A stretch of 64,000 nucleotides of DNA, from the NCBI GenBank assembly GCA_035623075.1, contig DASPUC010000020.1, positions 1-64,000 on the forward strand. The letters run 5' to 3'. Both the position numbers and the translations under genes were made by a program. Under the pieces are notes generated by a model. It saw only the letters and a program-made list of their open reading frames with translations. It was not told where the DNA came from and made no database searches. Shown here piece after piece: positions 25,177 to 32,787 of this stretch. This DNA comes from Nitrospiraceae bacterium (lineage in GTDB: Bacteria > Nitrospirota > Nitrospiria > Nitrospirales > Nitrospiraceae). Positions within the stretch are counted from its first letter, which is position 1; each line of letters opens with the position of its first letter.

Positions 25177-26277
25177 GTGCATCTCTCTAAGAACCTGACA
25201 AACTGGCTGTGCCGCCATCCTCACTTAAGTATGCTGCTGATCAATGGCGTGCTCCTCATGTTTCTTGCCCTTGGGGTCGAGTTTAGCTTGCGAGGGCTTG
25301 CCTTTAGCTATACTAAAAAACCTGACGGTCTGGTGGTGGCAGACACCTTTCACGTAAATGAGCATGGGCTATTCGTGGCCAACCCTGCGTCTGCGGAGTT
25401 TAAGCGTTCCGGTATCGAGATCAACAAAGACGGGTTTCGTTCCCCTGAATTCGACGCGGCCCAGCTTGCTGGACAGCAGGAAACATCGGTGGTAATTCTC
25501 GGCGACTCGTTCACCTGGGGTGCAACGGCTGTCCCGCTTTCGCGATCATTTCCGGACATGCTTCGTACCGAAGGCTACATAATTCATAACCTTGGCATTC
25601 CTGGTACTGGCCCTCTTCAGTACCGCAGCATGGCTGACGTATATCTGCCGCGACTGAAGCCAGACGTGGTAGTCGTGGCGCTGTATCTCGGCAATGACAT
25701 CTTGACTACACAGTGGGAACCACCTCCTGGTCGACCGCTCTATTATGTGATTGAAAATGGGGATTGGATCACACCGTTTGACGAGAACGGCGAGTATATA
25801 GAAGACGTTGAATCAGCCTATGAGTACTATCACAATAAATTTGGAAGGGCGCGTCGGCTTTTGCGAGAAACTGCAACAGGGACATTAGTTTTGAAGATGG
25901 TGCGGCGTATAATGACATGGACTTACAAGGGGCAAGCCGCATCTGTCACTATGGTGTTCCAAACGCTCAGTCCTCCCGATGCGCATCCGTTAATACGGTA
26001 TGCACACAGCTATATTGAACTCGGCAAGATTCGAAATCTCGCTGAGAAGCTCGGCGCCCGTTACTATACCCTTGTGATTCCTGCGCTGGGTGAGGGCTGT
26101 CTTACGTCAAAAGATTTCAGTCTGGAAGTACAGCGTGACGCCCTGAGAGAGTTCCAGCCGGTGTATGTGGAGCTATCAGACCATCACTATAATGGCGTTC
26201 CTGACTGTCATCTGAATAATGAAGGGCATGCCGTCGTGGCCCGAGCCATCATGAAGCTGTTGGATCGCGGTCTATAA
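25177..26277 (+). CDS. SGNH/GDSL-type hydrolase, membrane-anchored
   Basis: An N-terminal transmembrane helix (LLINGVLLMFLALGVEF) is followed by an SGNH hydrolase domain: block I VILGDSFTWG with the nucleophile serine, block III LYLGNDI, and a C-terminal HLNNEGHAVVA containing the catalytic-type histidine. Such proteins de-esterify or O-acetylate extracellular polysaccharides. I prefer the GTG at 25177, because CGGAG lies 6 bases upstream, giving 366 residues; the frame extends to a GTG at 25069. The gene lies between two deleted IS3 elements of opposite orientation, which suggests acquisition or rearrangement. Confidence 0.75.
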   Translation: MHLSKNLTNWLCRHPHLSMLLINGVLLMFLALGVEFSLRGLAFSYTKKPDGLVVADTFHVNEHGLFVANPASAEFKRSGIEINKDGFRSPEFDAAQLAGQQETSVVILGDSFTWGATAVPLSRSFPDMLRTEGYIIHNLGIPGTGPLQYRSMADVYLPRLKPDVVVVALYLGNDILTTQWEPPPGRPLYYVIENGDWITPFDENGEYIEDVESAYEYYHNKFGRARRLLRETATGTLVLKMVRRIMTWTYKGQAASVTMVFQTLSPPDAHPLIRYAHSYIELGKIRNLAEKLGARYYTLVIPALGEGCLTSKDFSLEVQRDALREFQPVYVELSDHHYNGVPDCHLNNEGHAVVARAIMKLLDRGL

Positions 26278-26417
26278 GGGAGCTCTTAGTTCAAAACGAG
26301 TTGTCTTTGATCTCTCCGACAGTTCATCTTAATCCTCAATCAAGTTTCCGGGGATTGGGTCAAAACTTTTCTGCCCTGCTCCACATGAAGTTCAAGATGT
26401 TAACATTGTATGGAGTG

Positions 26418-26796
26418 TGACCTGCCCCCTGTAGTTGTACAATCTTCAATGTGATCTAGGTGCCCCGCTCCGTAGGCCCCACGGGTGCCGACGGATTATG
26501 GTCCAAGGTACCATGCCTCCGAATCCGGTTAAACGTGTGTCGCCATCCTTCGACAAGCACCTAGACCTCCGACAGTGCATCAACGAGCTCTCGATCCAAC
26601 AGTTCATCCCTTAATCTTGTTCGGTGTTGTCAAGGGTCTGGTAAACTTGGACGCCGAAGTGGCCCTTGTCAGGGCCACTTCGGCTTCACGTAATTTGGCA
26701 AGAATCTGTTCGACAGTAGGACACGGTCGTGGCGTACGCCCCTCCTTTCGGCCCGACCCCCACAGAGAATGGGGACCTATTTAGGGGGCTAGGTCA
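26418..26796 (-). mobile_element. Second internally deleted IS3-family element (379 bp), inverted
   Basis: It is bounded by TGACCTGCCCCCT (26418-26430) and the complement of TGACCTAGCCCCCT (ending 26796). On the minus strand it contains a piece of orfA (TVEQILAKLREAEVAL) and, after a deletion, the end of orfB (RDELLDRELVDALSEV then a stop, VLVEGWRHTFNR). Stops and frameshifts show it is dead. It has the same architecture as the element at 24637-25026 but is clearly a different IS lineage. Confidence 0.75.
26653..26684. repeat. Perfect 14-bp hairpin within the IS remnant
   Basis: GCCGAAGTGGCCCT, loop TGTC, then the exact complement AGGGCCACTTCGGC. It overlaps the orfA fragment and is not followed by a T tract on either strand, so it is not a standard intrinsic terminator. 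Confidence 0.7.
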
Positions 26797-27060
26797 CTCA
26801 TTTCACCCCGTACCGCTCAATGCATTACCACTCTCGACAGGAGTTTATTCGTCGGGTCGCAAGGAGCGCCTACAGAAGATATCTTTCTGAGAGGGTTGAC
26901 ATTTTCGGTAAAACAGTTTGGAAGGGCAAAAACCTCTTTGATTTTCCAGGTTTTAATTAGCCCTATGACGCAAAATTCAATGTGGCGTACTTGAGCTGCT
27001 TTCATCCCTTCCGTTTAGAGATCTAGCTTTCGTTGCCCTCGGCCGGCGAAAGAATTTTCC
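26797..27060. other. Intergenic stretch without a recognisable gene
   Basis: AT-rich sequence between the second IS remnant and the regulator's promoter region. I see no coding potential, RNA gene or strong hairpin. Confidence 0.4.
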
Positions 27061-27090
27061 TTGACTCGTAGCTCATTGTATGTTCATATT
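27061..27090 (+). promoter_or_regulatory. Candidate promoter of the winged-helix regulator
   Basis: TTGACT (27061-27066) with CATATT (27085-27090) at 18-base spacing. The -10 is weak but overlaps a clear palindrome. Confidence 0.4.
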
Positions 27091-27097
27091 CTGAACA
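27081..27097. promoter_or_regulatory. Operator-like palindrome TGTTCA-N5-TGAACA
   Basis: A perfect 6-bp inverted repeat with a 5-base centre, overlapping the putative -10 and 25 bases before the regulator's start codon. The size and position suit binding by a dimeric winged-helix protein, so autoregulation is a reasonable inference. Confidence 0.5.
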
Positions 27098-27121
27098 TCC
27101 CATGCAACTATCGGAAAAATC

Positions 27122-27709
27122 ATGAATCTGCAGGGGCAGCGAGACCTCCTCCTGCTTTCAGAAGTTGAACGGGATGCGCATGTGACGCAGCGCTCGCTCG
27201 CGTCAAAATTGGGTGTAGCCCTTGGTCTGACCAACCTCTATCTCAAGCGGCTGGCCCATAAGGGCTATATTAAGATTTCCACAATCCCTCCGCACCGCAT
27301 CCGGTATCTCCTGACACCGCAAGGCATGGCTGAGAAGTCGCGCCTGACCTACCAATATATGCAGTATTCAATTACCCACTATCGCGATATGAGGACGAGG
27401 CTTCGCGGCACGCTGACAGATGCCATAGGAGATGGTGTCGCACGTGTCGTCATCTATGGGACGGGTGAGCTGGCGGAAATGGCCTATCTCTCGCTGAAAG
27501 AAATGAATCTGACCCTTGTCGGATTCATCGACGACAAGGGGCAAGACAAGTTCCTGTCCTACCCGGTCTGCGCCCCTGACCTGGTCGGCAGGTGGGATTT
27601 CGATGCGGTGTTGTTGACGGATTTGGAAAACGGCGAGAAACATCGTGAGATCCTCGGGCGGTACCTTGAGCCCGAGAAAAAGATCCTCACGCTGAGTCTT
27701 GTCGCCTGA
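27122..27709 (+). CDS. Winged-helix regulator with C-terminal nucleotide/sugar-sensing domain
   Basis: A 195-residue protein. Residues 1-75 form a MarR-like winged helix (VTQRSLASKLGVALGLTNLYLKRLAHKGYI, then the wing). Residues 100-190 resemble a Rossmann or CoA-binding-like module (VVIYGTGELAEMAYLSL, GFIDDKG, VLLTDL). Proteins of this layout occur at the head of exopolysaccharide clusters. The second domain resembles the N-terminal PglD-type fold, so a nucleotide-sugar signal is possible. The gene stands just before the S23-like and NusG-like genes. Confidence 0.7.
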   Translation: MNLQGQRDLLLLSEVERDAHVTQRSLASKLGVALGLTNLYLKRLAHKGYIKISTIPPHRIRYLLTPQGMAEKSRLTYQYMQYSITHYRDMRTRLRGTLTDAIGDGVARVVIYGTGELAEMAYLSLKEMNLTLVGFIDDKGQDKFLSYPVCAPDLVGRWDFDAVLLTDLENGEKHREILGRYLEPEKKILTLSLVA

Positions 27710-27774
27710 GCGGAGCGAGAGTCGCCCCGGTTTTTGTGATCACTGTAAGTGAAAGGGCGAAGCTATATCTGAAT

Positions 27775-27848
27775 CAGGTTTATCTGGTTGCTGGTTTGTC
27801 TAGTTGTTCTGGTTCATAACGCAAAACCAAACAAACCAGAAAAACCAG
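27775..27848. repeat. 9-bp repeat array (locus C), hairpin before the four-helix-bundle gene
   Basis: The left arm (GGTTTATCTGGTTGCTGG...) and right arm (CAAAACCAA, ACAAACCAG, AAAAACCAG) can pair over about 25 bases. The array ends 4 bases before the ATG at 27853 and leaves no visible ribosome-binding site. Confidence 0.7.
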
Positions 27849-27852
27849 TCCT

Positions 27853-28245
27853 ATGAAGATAACGCGGTTCGAAGATCTTGATTGTTGGAAAGAAGCCAGG
27901 CTACTCACCCGACAGGTGTATGAGGCAATCGAACAGAATCCTCGCTGGCAAAAAGAGTTCCGGTTTTGTGGGAAAATTCAAAGTGCTGTGGGGTCAGTAA
28001 TGGCCAATATAGCAGAAGGGCTCGTTCGTCGGTTTAACAAGGAATTTGTGCAGTTTCTGTTCATCGGCATGTCTTCATGTGCCAAAGTTCAAAGCCATCT
28101 GTACATCGCGCTTGATCAGGGGTATCTGTCAAAGGATTCTTTTGAGTCGATCTACGGGCAGGCCGGCCGAACCTCAAGAATTATTTCCGGCCTCATCAAG
28201 TACCTTCGCATCAAGCAGGCCAAACCAACCAAACAAGCCAGATGA
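27853..28245 (+). CDS. Four-helix-bundle protein (S23/23S rRNA intervening-sequence protein family)
   Basis: A 130-residue protein with the family's N-terminal signature FEDLDCWKEARLLTRQVYEAI, then IQSAVGSVMANIAEG and a final helix SRIISGLIKYL. These small helical bundles are encoded in rRNA intervening sequences, as free genes, and as the Avd partner in diversity-generating retroelements; their molecular role is uncertain. No reverse transcriptase or variable repeat is nearby. Both flanks are 9-bp repeat arrays, and the last residues (KPTKQAR) are themselves encoded by the right array. It overlaps the NusG-like gene by ATGA. Confidence 0.85.
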   Translation: MKITRFEDLDCWKEARLLTRQVYEAIEQNPRWQKEFRFCGKIQSAVGSVMANIAEGLVRRFNKEFVQFLFIGMSSCAKVQSHLYIALDQGYLSKDSFESIYGQAGRTSRIISGLIKYLRIKQAKPTKQAR

Positions 28246-28275
28246 ACCAGATAAACCAGATAAACCAATCAAACC
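28219..28275. repeat. 9-bp repeat array (locus D) spanning two genes
   Basis: The nonamers GATGAACCA, GATAAACCA, GATAAACCA and ATCAAACCA, preceded by CCAAACCAACC, span the end of the four-helix-bundle gene and the first codons of the NusG-like gene, giving the N terminus MNQINQINQSNH. One unit supplies the ATGA stop/start overlap. Confidence 0.75.
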
Positions 28276-28763
28276 ATCTCCGCTGGTATGCATTGCGGAC
28301 CAAGTCGCGGCATGAAAAATTGGTGCGTGATCGGCTGGAGAAGCAGGGGATCGAACCCCTCCTGCCGACGGTCAAGCGCCTCAGCCAGTGGAAAGATCGG
28401 AAGAAGGAAATCGAGGTCCCGCTCTTCTCCGGCTATTGCTTCGTGCGGTTTGGGTCTCAGCAGAAGCTGCCGGTTCTCAAAACCATCGGCGTCGTCGAGG
28501 TCGTCGGCGGTGGGAAGCGGCCTGAACCGATCCCGGACGAAGAGATCGCCGCGCTCCAGACGCTCATGACCAGCGTCCTTCCCTATGATCCGCATCCGTA
28601 CCTGCATGAAGGCATGATGGTCGAAGTCGTCCGAGGGCCGCTTCAAGGAGTGCATGGGATTCTCTTGCGCAAGGAGAAGCGCCACCGGCTCGTGTTGGGT
28701 GTTCGGCTGATTCAACAGGCTGCGGCGGTAGAAATCGACGTGAACGATGTCCGGCCTATCTAG
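28242..28763 (+). CDS. NusG/UpxY-type transcription antiterminator
   Basis: A 173-residue NusG paralogue: an NGN domain from HLRWYALRTKSRHEKLVRD to about residue 105, with FSGYCFVRF, then a KOW motif (VEVVRGPLQGVHGILLRK) near residues 125-145. Specialised NusG paralogues (RfaH, UpxY, LoaP) bind RNA polymerase and prevent termination in long polysaccharide operons. Its position just before an operon of more than 35 kb on the same strand supports that role. The repeat-encoded N-terminal dozen residues are atypical. Confidence 0.88.
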   Translation: MNQINQINQSNHLRWYALRTKSRHEKLVRDRLEKQGIEPLLPTVKRLSQWKDRKKEIEVPLFSGYCFVRFGSQQKLPVLKTIGVVEVVGGGKRPEPIPDEEIAALQTLMTSVLPYDPHPYLHEGMMVEVVRGPLQGVHGILLRKEKRHRLVLGVRLIQQAAAVEIDVNDVRPI

Positions 28764-28932
28764 GCAACCAATTCAACTCACCCCCCTCAAACGTTGACAG
28801 TCGATTCTTTCATTGTTCTGGCGAAAAATCCGGACCAGAGGCAAGTTGGACTGATGGTGTCAATCCTTGAGGTCCAGATATCCCGGTGGGGACCAACCGC
28901 TACGATGTCCAACATTCGCCGGGGGTTTGATC

Positions 28933-30522
28933 ATGAGTAGTGCGCATAGCGGAAGTGTGCCTCGTGTGGCGGTTGTCGGGGCCGGCTACTGGGGCAAGAA
29001 TCTCGTCCGCAATTTTCAGAGTTTACATGCTTTGGGTGCGGTTTGTGACAGCGATCCGGAGCGGTTGGAATCTTTCAAGCAACAGTATTCGTCGGCAAGC
29101 ATGTTCAGCGCCTATTCAGATGTGTTGCGAGATGAGACGATTCGGGCCGTGGCGATCGCGACGCCTGCTGAAGCACATACACGAGCGGTGAGAGAAGCAT
29201 TGCTGGCCGGGAAAGATGTCTTCGTTGAAAAGCCGCTTTGCCTCTCTGTCGAAGAAGGGGAAGAACTCGTCGGTCTGGCGAAAAAGAGGGGTCGGATTCT
29301 GATGGTCGGACACCTGCTCTGGTATCACCCGGCCGTGCTGAAGTTGAAGGAGCTCATTGCTGCGGGAGAGTTGGGAAGAATCCAGTACATCTACTCCAAT
29401 CGCTTGAATCTCGGGAAGATTCGCCGCGAAGAAAATATTCTGTGGTCGTTTGCTCCTCATGATATTTCGGTCATTCTCGGTCTCCTCAATGAAACGCCGG
29501 ACGGAATCCGCGCGCAAGGCGGAAACTACCTCCACCAACAGATCGCCGATGTGACGATCAGCCTGCTGTCTTTTCCAAGCGGAGTGAAGGCTCATATCTT
29601 CGTCTCCTGGCTGCATCCGTTCAAAGAGCAAATGTTGGTGGTGGTCGGGGATCGAAAAATGGCGGTGTTCGATGATCTTGAAAAAAAGGACAAGCTTGTC
29701 TTGTATCCCCATTCGATCGATTGGAAGAATTATATTCCAATCCCCAACAAGGCCGATGCTCAACCGGTCGAGCTCGATACGCAGGAGCCTCTTCAAGCCG
29801 AGTGCCAGCATTTCCTGGACTGCGTGGTGTCCCGATCACGCCCCAGAACAGATGGGGAAGAGGGACTGAGAGTGTTGTCTGTACTTCAACGTTGCCAGGA
29901 AGCACTGGAGAAAGAAGCGACCCGACTGGCCAAAACGGAAGCGCGATCGCGTCAGCAGCTCTATTTCATTCACGACTCGGCCTGCGTGGACGACGGAGTG
30001 GAAATCGGCGAAGGGACCAGCATCTGGCACTTTTCTCATGTGCTCAAAGGGTCGCAGATCGGGAAGCATTGCAAGATAGGCCAAAACGTCGTTATTGGCC
30101 CGAAGGTAAGGATCGGCAACGGCGTCAAGATTCAAAACAATGTATCCGTGTACGAGGGAGTGACGCTCGAAGACTTCGTTTTCTGCGGTCCCTCGATGGT
30201 CTTTACCAACGTCTTCAATCCCCGCAGCGAAATTCCGCGTATGACGGAGCTCAGGCCGACGCTCGTCAAACGTGGAACCACGCTGGGCGCAAATTCAACC
30301 ATTCTGTGCGGAATTACAATCGGTCAATACGCATTCATCGGAGCAGGAGCCGTCGTCACGAAAGATGTACCCGATCATGCACTCGTCGTCGGGAACCCAG
30401 GCCGAGTGACTGGTTGGATGTGTAACTGTGGGGTGAAGCTTCTGGTGAAGGGGAAGAAGGCGAGCTGTCCGACCTGTGGGAAGCATTACCTATCCGGCAA
30501 GACGGGGATGAAGGCGGTCTAA
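28933..30522 (+). CDS. Fusion: Gfo/Idh dehydrogenase (WlbA-like) + hexapeptide N-acetyltransferase (WlbB-like) + zinc ribbon
   Basis: A 529-residue protein. Residues 1-330 are a Gfo/Idh/MocA oxidoreductase ([25 protein letters not shown]; the catalytic-type W-S-F-A-P-H-D-I). Residues 350-495 are a left-handed beta-helix acetyltransferase ([18 protein letters not shown]... GNPGRVTGW). Residues 496-529 contain C-N-C...C-P-T-C, a probable zinc ribbon. The domains match WbpB/WlbA (oxidising UDP-GlcNAcA at C3) and WbpD/WlbB (N-acetylating the 3-amino group). With the next gene they could make a UDP-2,3-diacetamido-uronate. The ATG at 28933 has GGGGG upstream. Confidence 0.88.
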   Translation: MSSAHSGSVPRVAVVGAGYWGKNLVRNFQSLHALGAVCDSDPERLESFKQQYSSASMFSAYSDVLRDETIRAVAIATPAEAHTRAVREALLAGKDVFVEKPLCLSVEEGEELVGLAKKRGRILMVGHLLWYHPAVLKLKELIAAGELGRIQYIYSNRLNLGKIRREENILWSFAPHDISVILGLLNETPDGIRAQGGNYLHQQIADVTISLLSFPSGVKAHIFVSWLHPFKEQMLVVVGDRKMAVFDDLEKKDKLVLYPHSIDWKNYIPIPNKADAQPVELDTQEPLQAECQHFLDCVVSRSRPRTDGEEGLRVLSVLQRCQEALEKEATRLAKTEARSRQQLYFIHDSACVDDGVEIGEGTSIWHFSHVLKGSQIGKHCKIGQNVVIGPKVRIGNGVKIQNNVSVYEGVTLEDFVFCGPSMVFTNVFNPRSEIPRMTELRPTLVKRGTTLGANSTILCGITIGQYAFIGAGAVVTKDVPDHALVVGNPGRVTGWMCNCGVKLLVKGKKASCPTCGKHYLSGKTGMKAV

Positions 30523-30542
30523 CAAAAAAGAAGGAGAGCTTC

Positions 30543-31679
30543 ATGGGAGTTCCGCTTCTCGATTTGAAGGCACATCACGAGCCGCTCCATAAAGAAATCA
30601 TGGATGCCTTGGAGCAGGTTTTTCGGAGCCAGGCGTTCATTCTGGGGCCGGAGGTGACAAAGCTGGAAGAACGAGTGGCGACCTATTCCCAAGCTGGATA
30701 CGGCATCGGAGTGTCGTCCGGGACAGATGCGCTCCTTCTCGCGCTGATGGCGATCGGGGTGGGTCATGGGGACGAAGTGATCACGACACCATACTCCTTC
30801 TTTGCGACAGCAGGAGCGGTTGCTCGCCTTGGCGCCAAACCGGTCCTCATCGACATTGACCCAAAGACATACAACATTGATCCAGCGAAGATTCGCGGCG
30901 TGATCACATCCAAGACCAAAGCCGTAATTCCGGTCCACCTCTATGGGCAATGTGCCGATATGGCGCCGATTCTCGACATCGCTCAGCGGCACAACCTGAA
31001 AGTCATCGAAGATGCGGCCCAAGCCATCGGGGCGGAATACCGCGACGGTCGGCGAGCCGGCAGCATGGGGACGGTCGGATGTCTCTCCTTTTTCCCGAGC
31101 AAGAACCTTGGATGTCTAGGAGATGGGGGGATGGTCGTGACGAATGATCCCGATCTCTCGGAGCGAATGAGAGTGCTGCGCGTTCACGGAGGAAAGCCGA
31201 AATACTACCACAAGGTGATTGGAGGCAACTTCCGGATCGATACGATCCAGGCCGCCGTGCTCAACGTGAAACTGAATTATTTGGATGAGTGGACGAGAAT
31301 GCGTCAGGAGAATGCCCGACGCTATGAAACACTGTTCCAGCAGAGTGGATTAGTGCAAAAGGGAAAAGTGCGACTGCCGGTGCCTGTCTATCGAGATTCG
31401 GGCAGCAAGCACTACCACATCTACAATCAATTCGTGCTGCGGGTCGACAAACGGGACGACTTGATGGCATTCCTCAAGCAGAACGGGATCGGAACAGAAA
31501 TCTATTACCCGGTTCCGTTTCATTTGCAAGAGTGTTTCCGATACCTGGGGCATAAGGAAGGAGACTTTACGGAATCGGAACATGCAGCCAAAGAAACCTT
31601 GGCCATCCCGATCTATCCCGAACTGACTGCGGCGCAGCAGGAAGAGGTTGTGGCAGCGACGAGCAAATTCTATGCGTGA
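30543..31679 (+). CDS. DegT/DnrJ/EryC1/StrS aminotransferase (WlbC/WbpE-like)
   Basis: A 378-residue PLP-dependent sugar aminotransferase. The PLP lysine lies in SFFPSKNLGCLGDGG, and other landmarks are SSGTDALLLAL and EDAAQAIGAEY. Right after the dehydrogenase-acetyltransferase fusion, it most likely aminates the 3-keto sugar made by the first domain before acetylation by the second. The ATG at 30543 has AAGGAGAG 8 bases upstream. Confidence 0.9.
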   Translation: MGVPLLDLKAHHEPLHKEIMDALEQVFRSQAFILGPEVTKLEERVATYSQAGYGIGVSSGTDALLLALMAIGVGHGDEVITTPYSFFATAGAVARLGAKPVLIDIDPKTYNIDPAKIRGVITSKTKAVIPVHLYGQCADMAPILDIAQRHNLKVIEDAAQAIGAEYRDGRRAGSMGTVGCLSFFPSKNLGCLGDGGMVVTNDPDLSERMRVLRVHGGKPKYYHKVIGGNFRIDTIQAAVLNVKLNYLDEWTRMRQENARRYETLFQQSGLVQKGKVRLPVPVYRDSGSKHYHIYNQFVLRVDKRDDLMAFLKQNGIGTEIYYPVPFHLQECFRYLGHKEGDFTESEHAAKETLAIPIYPELTAAQQEEVVAATSKFYA

Positions 31680-31794
31680 AAGCAGGTTTGCGGTGTATGA
31701 ATACCTGCGAGTCAAGGAGCGTTTGTCTATGCTTCTCCCACCTAGAGATTGGATCAGAACGGCTCACCATGAAAATGTCTAAAGAGGCACAAGA

Positions 31795-32085
31795 CGGTAA
31801 TCCTCCATCGGTGTTGTTGGAGTGATTAGTGGTGGACGGTGGCCTGAACCGATCCCAGACGAAGAGATCGCCCCCCGCTCCAGACGTTGATGATCAGAGT
31901 CCTGCCGCACGATTCCCATCCTTATTTCCACGAGAGCATGATGGTCCCAGTCATTCGCGGTCCGAAAGAGGCGAGGGGGTATTCTTCAACAGAAAGAGAA
32001 TCGAGATCATCTGGTGCTTGGTGTTCGTCTCAATCAATAGGCTGCCATGGTCGCAATCGACGTCCGTGACGTAGTGCCGATATGA
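31795..32085 (+). pseudogene. Degraded NusG/UpxY antiterminator remnant
   Basis: The sequence aligns at DNA level with the C-terminal half of the NusG-like gene at 28242: GGCCTGAACCGATCCC and GACGAAGAGATCGCC recur with few changes, followed by the KOW region and the final I-D-V...D-V-V-P-I-stop at 32083-32085. Frameshifts and the loss of the first half make it inactive. Its stop overlaps the next gene's ATG as ATGA. Bases 31680-31794 before it hold no gene I can recognise. Confidence 0.75.
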
Positions 32086-32759
32086 GACCTTCTGTTAAAG
32101 CATTTATTCAGGCCCGCATGTCCTCGAAGCGATATCCGGGGAAAGTACTGGCCCCGTTTCGAGAAGAACCGTTGATTCGCCACGTTGTCCGGGCAGCGGA
32201 AGCAGTGCTCCTCCGCCGCAATGTGGTGGTCGTGACGAGCACGCATGTAACGGACGATCCGCTAGCCTCCTATCTACAATCGGTTGGTGTGCAAGTATTT
32301 CGAGGCCCGCTCGACAATGTGCTGCAGCGATTTCTCCTGTGTCTGCGCGACCATCCATGTGACTGGGTGTTCCGGATCAACGGTGATAGTCCCTTGCTGT
32401 GGCCAGAGTTAATTCAGATTTTTATGCGAGAGGCTGAGCAGTTCAGCGGGGATGTCATGACGACGATCTTCCCGCGAACTTTTCCAAGGGGACAAAACTT
32501 GGAACTGATCGGCGCCCACGTCTTAAGAGAGCTTGCCGGGGAACCACTGACTTCGGAAGATTTAGAACATGTCACACCTTATGTCTATCGTCATCCCGAG
32601 CGGTACAGGATTACCAACATTGAATCTGGTGACGCGCGGCTGAGCGAAACTAGCCTAGCAGTGGATACGATCGAAGACTTCCGACGGTTGGGCGCGCTGA
32701 CGACGAGTGATCTCCAGCACCTCTTGCCACCTGTTCTTTCGTCACGAGTACTCTCATGA
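32082..32759 (+). CDS. Cytidylyltransferase-like nucleotidyltransferase (SpsF/NeuA-type)
   Basis: A 225-residue GT-A-fold nucleotidyltransferase with the N-terminal signature FIQARMSSKRYPGKVL, the acidic NGDSPLL motif near residue 105 and a late LAVDTIEDF. SpsF/NeuA-like enzymes load CMP onto acidic sugars such as nonulosonic acids. The NeuB-type synthase three genes on makes CMP-activation of a nonulosonate the likely job. It overlaps the NusG remnant by 4 bases. Confidence 0.85.
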   Translation: MRPSVKAFIQARMSSKRYPGKVLAPFREEPLIRHVVRAAEAVLLRRNVVVVTSTHVTDDPLASYLQSVGVQVFRGPLDNVLQRFLLCLRDHPCDWVFRINGDSPLLWPELIQIFMREAEQFSGDVMTTIFPRTFPRGQNLELIGAHVLRELAGEPLTSEDLEHVTPYVYRHPERYRITNIESGDARLSETSLAVDTIEDFRRLGALTTSDLQHLLPPVLSSRVLS

Positions 32760-32787
32760 ACACCACCATGGCTGGGAACGCTAGCCG

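Noticed and set aside
26653-26684. Intrinsic terminator
   Set aside because: The stem is perfect but there is no T tract on either strand, and it lies within an IS remnant.
27853-28245. Diversity-generating retroelement (Avd-type helical bundle protein)
   Set aside because: No reverse transcriptase, template repeat or variable repeat is present near this gene.
27775-28275. CRISPR array
   Set aside because: The repeats are 9-bp degenerate units without spacers, and no cas gene is present.
28722-28740. GGCGGTAG within the NusG-like gene, matching the core of an ops element
   Set aside because: It is coding sequence for conserved C-terminal residues, the rest of the ops/JUMPstart context is missing, and it is not kept in the NusG remnant.
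28794-28822. TTGACA before the WlbA-WlbB fusion as a promoter
   Set aside because: No acceptable -10 is found at 15-19 bases; the operon is more likely read through from the regulator region.
31680-31794. GCAGGT...ACCTGC hairpin as a terminator after the aminotransferase
   Set aside because: The loop is long, the stem short and no T tract follows.
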